This document shows positions 1 through 6,003 of a stretch of DNA of 64,000 bases, piece by piece; position 1 is the stretch's first letter, and each line of letters opens with the position of its first letter. Under the pieces are notes generated by a model that was not told the DNA's origin, searched no databases, and saw only the letters and a program-made list of their open reading frames with translations. The position numbers and the translations under genes were made by a program. The stretch spans positions 1 through 64,000 of the forward strand of contig MWCQ01000005.1 of the NCBI GenBank assembly GCA_002070105.1, written 5' to 3'. The DNA comes from Firmicutes bacterium ADurb.Bin193. GTDB taxonomy: Bacteria > Bacillota > Clostridia > Monoglobales > Firm-18.

Positions 1-449
<449 letters not shown>

Positions 450-454
450 AATGA

Positions 455-599
455 GTTACTAGTTGCTAGTTGCTAGTAACGGGTCGGAAAGAATATTTGA
501 GTAAGTAATCGAGGATGAATGAAAGATTTCTGCATTATTGAGTTGATCTTGGAGTTGTAACCATACTAGCAACTGGTAACTGGCAACTAGCAACTCAAC
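455..599. repeat. heptamer repeats in the 23S-5S spacer
   Basis: The spacer is bracketed by two clusters of a TAGTTGC-like heptamer. The first (455-480) is itself an imperfect palindrome whose ends are GTTACTAG and CTAGTAAC. The second (565-595) holds the complementary form (CTAGCAACT, GGTAACT, GGCAACTAG). The two clusters can pair with each other, giving a long stem that would bring the 23S end and the 5S start together, possibly for RNase processing. The pairing is seen in the sequence; the processing role is inferred. Confidence 0.6.
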
Positions 600-605
600 C
601 AGCTA

Positions 606-721
606 TCCGGTGACAATAGCGAAGAGGTCCCACCCGTTCCCATTCCGAACACGGTAGTTAAGCTCTTCAGCGCTGATGATACTTGGCGGGCGACCGCCCG
701 GGAAAGTAGGTCGTTGCCGGA
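606..721 (+). rRNA. 5S ribosomal RNA
   Basis: The typical 5S body is present (GAGGTCCCACCCGTTCCCAT, then CCGAACACGG, and the GGAAAGTAGGTCG end). The terminal stem TCCGG (606-610) pairs with CCGGA (717-721), which sets the ends to within a few bases. Length is about 116 nt, as expected. It is followed at once by the operon terminator. Confidence 0.95.
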
Positions 722-724
722 ACA

Positions 725-768
725 AAAAAGACTGCATCACAGAACTAATTGTGATGCAGTCTTTTTTT
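725..768 (+). terminator. rRNA operon terminator
   Basis: The stem AAAGACTGCATCAC / GTGATGCAGTCTTT has a 10-nt loop and is followed by a run of T, directly after 5S rRNA. This is a strong intrinsic terminator. Confidence 0.9.
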
Positions 769-776
769 GTGTTAAC

Positions 777-930
777 GAATACATGCTGTATGCGTTGCTT
801 ACAAAAAGGCTGGGTCGGAATATAAGGGGGGGTGTCATTCTGAGCGTAGCGAAGAATCAAAATAAAATATATAATGGATTCTGCACTTCATTCTACGCTT
901 AGAATAACGCCCTTTTAAGGGTAGTAGCGT
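777..930. repeat. dispersed repeat family A, copy 1
   Basis: Non-coding element with the core TGTCATTCTGAGCGTAGCGA (about 834-853), an upstream segment like ATGCTGTATGCGTTGC, and a downstream hairpin CCCTTTTAAGGG. Related segments in the same order occur at 2152-2256 and, in part, at 59809-59917; the core recurs at 10991-11054. Apart from this element and the ruvB promoters, I see nothing in 770-1083. Confidence 0.65.
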
Positions 931-967
931 AATCAGTGCAGACATTCATTATACATCACGCGCTTGG

Positions 968-1062
968 TTGCTTTTAAGCAGGTGTTGTGATAAAATTGGT
1001 TAACGGGACAGGTTGTTTAACGATAACATTCGGTTGCTTTTAAAAAGGTATTATGCTAAAAT
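968..1062 (+). promoter_or_regulatory. duplicated promoter upstream of ruvB
   Basis: Two sigma-A-like promoters lie 66 bp apart: TTGCTT (968-973), 17 bp, TAAAAT (991-996); and TTGCTT (1034-1039), 17 bp, TAAAAT (1057-1062). The surrounding sequence is also similar (GGTTGCTTTTAA, then TAAAATNGGTTTA-like), so this looks like a tandem duplication of one promoter. The downstream copy would start transcription about 15 nt before ruvB. Confidence 0.65.
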
Positions 1063-1083
1063 GGTTTAGGGAGCTGATTTAAC

Positions 1084-2085
1084 TTGGACGAAAACAGAAT
1101 CACTACCTCTCGGAGCCTTGGCGAGGACTGTGAATTTGAATTGTCGCTTCGACCGAGGACGATGGAGGAATATGTCGGTCAGGAAAAGGTTAAGGAGAAC
1201 TTAAGCATTACGATAGAAGCCGCGCGGCAAAGACGCGAGGCGCTTGACCATGTTCTTTTATACGGCCCGCCCGGACTGGGGAAAACAACTTTGGCAGGGA
1301 TAATTGCAAGTGAGATGGGCGTAAACATCAGGGTAACAAGCGGCCCTGCCATTGAAAAACAGGGTGATCTGGCGGCGCTTTTAACCAACCTTTCTCCTCA
1401 TGACATTCTGTTTATAGACGAAATTCACCGCTTAAGCCGCACGGTTGAAGAGGTTTTATATCCAGCAATGGAGGATTATGCCCTTGACATTATTGTCGGG
1501 CAGGGCCCCTCCGCCCGCTCGATACGCCTTGACCTCCCGCGGTTTACCCTGATTGGTGCGACAACCCGCTCAGGTCAGCTTTCGTCGCCTCTGCGTGACA
1601 GGTTCGGCATAATGGCAAGGCTTGAGCTTTATTCGACCGAGGAGCTTGCAAAGATAATCGAGCGTTCGGCAAGAATACTGAATGTAGAGATAGATGAAGA
1701 AGGGAAGTACGAGATTGCGTCACGCTCAAGGGGAACCCCCCGAATTGCGAACAGGCTTTTGCGGCGTGTGCGTGATTTTGCCCAGATAAAAGGTGACGGA
1801 CGAATAACAAGGGCTGTTGCGGATGAGGCACTTCATATGCTTGAGGTTGACTCTGCGGGTCTTGATAAAATTGATAAGCGTATTATGCTTTCGATAATTG
1901 ATACCTTCGGCGGTGGCCCGGTAGGGGTTGAAACCCTTGCGGCAATGATAGGTGAAGATTCCGTAACGATAGAAGATGTTTACGAGCCCTACCTTATGCA
2001 GCTTGGCTTTCTCAACCGTACACCAAGGGGTAGAACTGCGACTAAGGCGGCATACGATTATTTCGGAGTTCCGCGGATTATATAA
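1084..2085 (+). CDS. ruvB: Holliday junction branch migration helicase RuvB
   Basis: RuvB is the hexameric AAA+ motor that, with RuvA, drives branch migration of Holliday junctions during recombination repair. The 333-residue protein has the normal family length. Walker A is GPPGLGKTT (61-69) and Walker B ends in DEIH (112-115); the C-terminal winged-helix DNA-binding part (GLDKIDKRI to [11 protein letters not shown]) is complete. The start is TTG, preceded at good spacing by AGGGAG. It is not next to ruvA in this window; it follows the rRNA operon and is driven by its own tandem promoter, with its own terminator, so it appears to be monocistronic. Confidence 0.97.
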   Translation: MDENRITTSRSLGEDCEFELSLRPRTMEEYVGQEKVKENLSITIEAARQRREALDHVLLYGPPGLGKTTLAGIIASEMGVNIRVTSGPAIEKQGDLAALLTNLSPHDILFIDEIHRLSRTVEEVLYPAMEDYALDIIVGQGPSARSIRLDLPRFTLIGATTRSGQLSSPLRDRFGIMARLELYSTEELAKIIERSARILNVEIDEEGKYEIASRSRGTPRIANRLLRRVRDFAQIKGDGRITRAVADEALHMLEVDSAGLDKIDKRIMLSIIDTFGGGPVGVETLAAMIGEDSVTIEDVYEPYLMQLGFLNRTPRGRTATKAAYDYFGVPRII

Positions 2086-2100
2086 TATATTCGAACATAC

Positions 2101-2143
2101 AAAGCCCCTCGCCCAAAGAATTTAGCAGCGAGGGGTTTTCGTT
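2101..2143 (+). terminator. ruvB terminator
   Basis: Stem CCCCTCGC / GCGAGGGG followed by TTTTCGTTTT just after the ruvB stop codon. Confidence 0.85.
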
Positions 2144-2151
2144 TTAAATGA

Positions 2152-2256
2152 CACCATGTAGTATGCGTGTCGTTCAAAAAAGCTTAGTCGGTAAATAGTA
2201 ATTGTCATTCTTCGCTTTATTCTATTCGTTTTGAGTGACGCCCTTTTAAGGGTACT
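2152..2256. repeat. dispersed repeat family A, copy 2
   Basis: Matches copy 1 in order: ATGTAGTATGCGTGTCG, then AAAAAAGCTTAGTCGG, ATTGTCATTC, and the terminal GACGCCCTTTTAAGGGTACT. The internal GAGCGTAGCGAAG part is degenerate or deleted. Its right edge touches the stop codon of the gene that follows on the minus strand. Confidence 0.6.
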
Positions 2257-2701
2257 AAATTGCCAGCGCCTTAATTCCGTAAAGGCGCACGGCCATACGG
2301 GTTATAAGTCGTTTTCTGTTTCTTCTTACCGTTGACACATCGCAATTTAGAATTTCCGCTATTACCTCATCGCTTTTCCGCTCAAAATATCTCATTTTAA
2401 TAATCAGCGCATAGTAGTCGCCGTCAAAGGCAGAAACAGAGTCGTCAATCCTCGAAATCTCACGCCTGCAATCCTCTATCTGGCGCTTTATGTTGTCGAT
2501 CTTTATCTGCTGGATCTCATCGGGCGAAAGCCTCACCCCGCCGTTTACGCTTCTGTAAAGGATATCCCTTGACTTTGAAGCCGGCCCCTCCTTTAGCATA
2601 TCCTGAAGGTCAAGAAGGTCATTTTCCATCTTCGCCTTAAGGTCGTTATATGCGAAAAGCCGTGCCTCCGTCATCTTATAATAGCATTTATTATCACTCA
2701 C
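2255..2701 (-). CDS. phage-type transcriptional regulator, ArpU/sigma-like HTH
   Basis: A 148-residue protein whose last 45 residues form a sigma-region-4-like helix-turn-helix (KSDEVIAEILNCDVSTVRRN, then RKRLITRMA). The long central part is charged and probably helical (MENDLLDLQDMLKEG; IKRQIEDCRREISRID). This layout matches the ArpU/RinA-like late regulators of Gram-positive prophages, which is how I read it; the target is unknown. The start is GTG at 2701, chosen because GGAG lies about 9 nt before it. It overlaps the upstream gene by 8 nt, so the two are probably translated together. No phage structural genes are nearby. Confidence 0.6.
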   Translation of the reverse strand: MSDNKCYYKMTEARLFAYNDLKAKMENDLLDLQDMLKEGPASKSRDILYRSVNGGVRLSPDEIQQIKIDNIKRQIEDCRREISRIDDSVSAFDGDYYALIIKMRYFERKSDEVIAEILNCDVSTVRRNRKRLITRMAVRLYGIKALAI

Positions 2702-2984
2702 AATAGTTATCTCCTTCCCAATCATCGAAAACATCCAGAGCATTATATTTGGTCAAAAGCTCATTAAATACATCCTGAAGCAGGCATAAATCGCTGAATA
2801 AATACTGCATTACAAGTTCCTTGTTTTCTGTTAAGCTGTCTATCATACAGTCCTCATGAACAATATATCGGGCGCTTGTATAAATTTCGGAAAGGTCATA
2901 CACCGTGTCGCCCGAATATATTTCTCCGTGACAACAACCGCAATACGAAATCGGAGATTCGTTTTGTATATTATATGTAAACAT
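2694..2984 (-). CDS. small Cys-rich protein, phage-like, unknown function
   Basis: A 96-residue protein I do not recognise. It has a possible zinc site (CGCC followed by HEDC some 25 residues later) at the N-terminal half, and a leucine-rich acidic C-terminal half. Start ATG is preceded by GGGAGGT at normal spacing. It overlaps the ArpU-like gene downstream by 8 nt, and its upstream region carries a pair of GTTAAC palindromes. Small proteins of this sort with a zinc knuckle are common in prophage early regions, so the context suggests an accessory phage or integrative-element gene. Confidence 0.5.
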   Translation of the reverse strand: MFTYNIQNESPISYCGCCHGEIYSGDTVYDLSEIYTSARYIVHEDCMIDSLTENKELVMQYLFSDLCLLQDVFNELLTKYNALDVFDDWEGDNYCE

Positions 2985-2997
2985 ATATACCTCCCGT

Positions 2998-3014
2998 GTT
3001 AACGATATGTTAAC
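2998..3014. promoter_or_regulatory. pair of GTTAAC palindromes (candidate operator)
   Basis: Two GTTAAC hexamers (2998-3003 and 3009-3014) lie 11 bp apart just upstream of the Cys-rich gene. The same hexamer sits inside both divergent promoters at 3274-3279 and 3348-3353. The repeated placement suggests repressor binding sites; this is inference from position. Confidence 0.4.
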
Positions 3015-3231
3015 ATTGCGACAAAAATATGTCCTCGAATTTTACGCCGAAAAGCTCAACGAGAATTGCAATCTCGTTAGCATCGAATCTTCCCAGACCT
3101 TTTTCCTTGCGGTTGTAGGTTGCGGTGGAAATTCCGAGTATGCCCGCAATATCACACTGTGTTATCATTTTTTCGGCGCGCAAGCCTTTTAGCTTTGCTA
3201 TCGGTTTTAATTCCCTTTTTGTGTTTTTCAT
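3010..3231 (-). CDS. Cro/CI-type HTH regulator (XRE family)
   Basis: A 73-residue DNA-binding protein made up almost entirely of one XRE helix-turn-helix: KLKGLRAEKMITQCDIAGIL, then GISTATYNRKEKG, and VELFGVKFEDIF. The start ATG at 3231 is chosen because GGAGGTAGAAAG precedes it; an upstream in-frame start lacks a ribosome site and would lie inside the promoter. It is divergent from the repressor-like gene at 3389, the arrangement of cro and cI in temperate phages. A near-perfect consensus promoter drives it. Confidence 0.8.
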   Translation of the reverse strand: MKNTKRELKPIAKLKGLRAEKMITQCDIAGILGISTATYNRKEKGLGRFDANEIAILVELFGVKFEDIFLSQC

Positions 3232-3267
3232 CTTTCTACCTCCCATATAAAATTTTTTGTTAATATC

Positions 3268-3296
3268 ATTATAGTTAACAAACGGTAAACTGTCAA
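3268..3296 (-). promoter_or_regulatory. consensus promoter for the XRE gene at 3010-3231
   Basis: On the minus strand TTGACA (3291-3296), 17 bp, TATAAT (3268-3273): both hexamers are perfect sigma-A consensus. A GTTAAC palindrome (3274-3279) abuts the -10 box within the spacer, where a bound repressor would block RNA polymerase. Confidence 0.8.
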
Positions 3297-3337
3297 CCAC
3301 AAATATTGCACAAAATTATAATAAAAATAAAAAAATG

Positions 3338-3366
3338 TTGCATTATTGTTAACTTGGTGGTATAAT
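3338..3366 (+). promoter_or_regulatory. promoter for the CI-like gene at 3389-3715
   Basis: TTGCAT (3338-3343), 17 bp, TATAAT (3361-3366). A GTTAAC palindrome (3348-3353) lies in the spacer, as in the divergent promoter. Confidence 0.75.
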
Positions 3367-3388
3367 GCTTTTGAAGGGGGGAATAAGA

Positions 3389-3715
3389 ATGGTCAGTTTC
3401 GGTACAAGGCTGAGAGCCTTGCGTCGTGAAAATTTTTTAACTCAGGATGAGCTTGCTAAGGAGCTTGAAAAATTAGGGTGCTTTGCAACGACAAAGTGCG
3501 CTATTTCGCAATATGAGAACGGTAAACGCTTTCCTGATGTGAAGGCGCTTAGAATTATAGCCGATTTTTTCAAGGTGTCCACAGACTATATTTTGGGGAA
3601 TGACGATTGCGAGGAAGAACAAAAAATGCTGTCGCTTTTCAGAAGGCTGGACGAAAAGGGAAAGCAGATGACCATTGCGTATGCCACGGCGCTTTATGAT
3701 TCGGCTAACCGATAA
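3389..3715 (+). CDS. phage-repressor-like HTH protein (CI/XRE family)
   Basis: A 108-residue protein. An XRE helix-turn-helix occupies residues about 5-65 (LRALRRENFLTQDELAKELE, then CAISQYENGKRFPD and IADFFKVSTDYILG), followed by a short C-terminal helix (EEEQKMLSLFRRLDEKGKQM). There is no LexA/CI-type peptidase domain, so this is a short repressor. Start ATG at 3389 follows GGGGGGA at good spacing. It faces the Cro-like gene across a 157-bp region holding both promoters and the GTTAAC palindromes, so the pair probably forms a switch. A strong terminator follows. Confidence 0.8.
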   Translation: MVSFGTRLRALRRENFLTQDELAKELEKLGCFATTKCAISQYENGKRFPDVKALRIIADFFKVSTDYILGNDDCEEEQKMLSLFRRLDEKGKQMTIAYATALYDSANR

Positions 3716-3725
3716 CAAGGTGTTA

Positions 3726-3757
3726 TAACCGGCGGTTTTAAAAGAACCGCCGGTTAT
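3726..3757 (+). terminator. terminator of the CI-like gene
   Basis: Stem AACCGGCGGTT / AACCGCCGGTT with a short loop followed by ATTTA. The T run is short, so strength is uncertain. Confidence 0.7.
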
Positions 3758-3766
3758 TTAATATAG

Positions 3767-3886
3767 AAAATTGCGCAAAATTTGCGCAATTTTACGCTTT
3801 GGCGAAAGTGAATTTCGCCTTCGCTCACGCACGCGCAGCGAGCGGATGTGTTTCGGAAAGCGCTACGCGCCGAAACGCTTTTTTAT
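3767..3886 (+). repeat. dispersed hairpin repeat family B, copy 1
   Basis: Successive hairpins: AAAATTGCGCAAA / TTTGCGCAATTTT (3767-3793), GGCGAAA / TTTCGCC and CGCTC / GAGCG in the middle, and GTTTCGG / CCGAAAC with an inner GCGC / GCGC at the right end. The same order occurs at 32539-32612 and, inverted, at 52271-52385. It lies between the repressor module and the oxidoreductase. Confidence 0.7.
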
Positions 3887-3953
3887 TTTATCTCTCATAA
3901 AACTCCAAAATAAGCAAATACTACTACTAATATTGAACTTAACGGAGGTTATT

Positions 3954-5501
3954 ATGAATATTAAAAAGCACCCTCAATCTTATTGGACAGCGTCATCTTC
4001 ACCGACGGATTATCCGGCGTTAAATGACGATATTAAGGTAGATGTTGCGATTATCGGAGGAGGAATTTCGGGAATATCATGCGCATATATGCTTGCACGG
4101 GAAGGGGTAAAACTCGCTGTAATCGAGGCTGACCGTATATTGCGGGGCACTACCGGACATACTACCGCAAAGATTACCTCACAGCACGATTTGATTTACA
4201 GCAAAATCAAAAGCACAGTAAGCGAAGAATTTGCAAAGCTGTATGCCGATGCAAACGAAACCGCAATTCGGCAGATTGAGGATATATCAAAAAAGCATGA
4301 CATTGAATGCGACTTCACTCCTCAATCGGCATATGTGTTCACACAGCAGGACGACTATATACAAAAAATAATCGATGAGGTAAAGGAAGCACAAAATTTA
4401 GGTATAAAAGCCGAGTATTCAGAGGATATTCCTTTGAATATTCCGATTAAAGCGGCGGTACGATTTGATAATCAGGCACAATTCCATCCCTTAAAATATG
4501 CCTTGGCGCTTGCAGAGGAAATCACCAATGGCGGCGGACAGATTTTCGAGCAAACCAGGGCTACGGACATAGAAGAGCATAATGGATATACAATTACGAC
4601 AGAGCAGGGGAAAAAAGTTTCGGCCAAAAAGGTTGTTATTGCAACGCACTATCCGTTTTATAACAAGGAAGGCTTGTATGTTGCAAGAATATACACGGAA
4701 AGGGCGTATGTCCTCGCCATTAAGGCTAAGGAAAAATTCCCCGGCGGGATGTATATAAACGCCGAAGAGCCTACAAGGTCGTTGCGCCAGCAAAATTCGG
4801 AGGACGGCGAGCTTATTTTTGTAACGGGCGAAAGCCACAAAACAGGGCAGGGCGAAGATACGACCGTTCATTATGAGAATTTAATGCAATTTGCAAACAG
4901 TCATTTCAGCATAGAGGATATACCGTACAGATGGTCAACGCAGGACTGTATGACCGTTGACGGAATACCCTACATCGGTCAGTATAAATCAGACACACCT
5001 AATTTGTATATAACCACAGGATTCGGAAAATGGGGGATGACAAACAGCACGGTATCGGCAATGCTTCTGAAAGATTTGATTGTGTATGGGAAAAGCAGGT
5101 GGCAGGAGGTGTATAACCCGTCCCGACAGACAATAATCGCTTCCGCAAAGAGCATTGTTGTCGAAAACCTTAATGTCGCAAAAGAGCTTATCAAAGGGAA
5201 AATAATGCCCGTGCCGCAGGATGTTGAAATTAAAAACGGAGAAGGAAAGGTTGTCAAGGCGGAAGGGCAGAGAACCGGAGCATACAGGGACGAAAACGAA
5301 AACCTGCATCTGGTGAATACCACATGCACGCATATGGGGTGCGAGCTTAACTGGAACAGCGCCGAAAGGTCATGGGACTGCCCTTGCCACGGTTCAAGAT
5401 TTTCATACGACGGAAAGGTCTTGGAAGGCCCCGCAATTTCTCCCCTGGATTACGATAACGATGTAAATACCGTTGAAAAATTGATAAAGGATAAATTTTA
5501 G
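3954..5501 (+). CDS. FAD-dependent oxidoreductase with C-terminal Rieske domain
   Basis: A 515-residue two-domain enzyme. Residues about 28-400 are a DAO-type FAD fold: the dinucleotide motif GGGISG is at 35-40, and YIGQYKSDTPNLYITTGFGK is the typical C-terminal flavin-binding stretch. Residues about 425-515 are a Rieske domain with C458-T-H460 and C476-P-C478-H479, which would ligate a [2Fe-2S] cluster. Such proteins pass electrons between substrate, FAD and the cluster in the cytoplasm; the substrate is not known. Start ATG at 3954 has CGGAGG seven bases upstream; the open frame extends further up but only through the repeat element. It stands alone, with a terminator on either side. Confidence 0.85.
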   Translation: MNIKKHPQSYWTASSSPTDYPALNDDIKVDVAIIGGGISGISCAYMLAREGVKLAVIEADRILRGTTGHTTAKITSQHDLIYSKIKSTVSEEFAKLYADANETAIRQIEDISKKHDIECDFTPQSAYVFTQQDDYIQKIIDEVKEAQNLGIKAEYSEDIPLNIPIKAAVRFDNQAQFHPLKYALALAEEITNGGGQIFEQTRATDIEEHNGYTITTEQGKKVSAKKVVIATHYPFYNKEGLYVARIYTERAYVLAIKAKEKFPGGMYINAEEPTRSLRQQNSEDGELIFVTGESHKTGQGEDTTVHYENLMQFANSHFSIEDIPYRWSTQDCMTVDGIPYIGQYKSDTPNLYITTGFGKWGMTNSTVSAMLLKDLIVYGKSRWQEVYNPSRQTIIASAKSIVVENLNVAKELIKGKIMPVPQDVEIKNGEGKVVKAEGQRTGAYRDENENLHLVNTTCTHMGCELNWNSAERSWDCPCHGSRFSYDGKVLEGPAISPLDYDNDVNTVEKLIKDKF

Positions 5502-5532
5502 GGGAGTGGTGGCAGGGAGATACTTTTAAAAA

Positions 5533-5560
5533 CAAAAAAGCCCATATGGGCTTTTTTTGT
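5533..5560 (+). terminator. terminator of the Rieske oxidoreductase gene
   Basis: Palindromic stem AAAAAAGCCCATATGGGCTTTTTT; could act on both strands. Confidence 0.85.
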
Positions 5561-5721
5561 GGGTGGATTATTTATGAAAAAGTGTTTACCAAAATACACT
5601 CCTTATTGATATGTCCCTTTGATATTAAAATTTCAAAAAATGTTTCACTAGTTAAATTGAATTTTTAAACAGAAATAAAATATTTTCTAATACAAATAAT
5701 ATATTTTTAAATATGAATATA

Positions 5722-5749
5722 TTGATTTATAGAAAAAATATGATATAAT
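5722..5749 (+). promoter_or_regulatory. promoter of the restriction-modification operon
   Basis: TTGATT (5722-5727), 16 bp, TATAAT (5744-5749) in an extremely AT-rich leader, 30 bp before the first gene. The start of the very AT-rich block is visible from about 5575. I find no clear symmetrical controller box. Confidence 0.55.
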
Positions 5750-5778
5750 AATTAAAACATGCTTATGAGGTGCAAGTC

Positions 5779-6003
5779 ATGGTGATAAGTTATGATAAGC
5801 TTTGGAAATTACTTGTTGATAAAAAGATGACAAAAACACAATTTAGGTTAGCCACAAATATAGGTACTGCTACGCTGGCAAGGCTTGGGAAAGAACAACC
5901 CGTAAGGATGGAAATCTTACTAAAAATCTGTGGCTATTTTAAATGTAACATTTCTGACATTATGGATTTTATTATTGACCAAGGAGGTAGTGACCATGAA
6001 TAA
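5779..6003 (+). CDS. XRE-type regulator of the R-M operon (controller-like)
   Basis: A 74-residue HTH protein (YDKLWKLLVDKKMTKTQFRL, then NIGTATLARLGKEQPVRMEI and ICGYFKCNISDIMDFI). Small XRE proteins of this kind often sit directly in front of methyltransferase genes, where they set the timing of restriction; that role is inferred here from position. Start ATG at 5779 is chosen because GAGGTG precedes it at proper spacing; a GTG nine bases upstream is inside that site. Its stop codon overlaps the methyltransferase start by 8 nt. Base composition is AT-rich like the two genes after it. Confidence 0.75.
   Translation: MVISYDKLWKLLVDKKMTKTQFRLATNIGTATLARLGKEQPVRMEILLKICGYFKCNISDIMDFIIDQGGSDHE

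Noticed and set aside
455-599. CRISPR array from repeated heptamers in the rRNA spacer
   Set aside because: Repeats are only about seven bases, without uniform spacers, and no cas gene is present.
3771-3953. 61-codon N-terminal extension of the Rieske oxidoreductase
   Set aside because: It is read from a family B repeat, has no family similarity, and CGGAGG marks the ATG at 3954.
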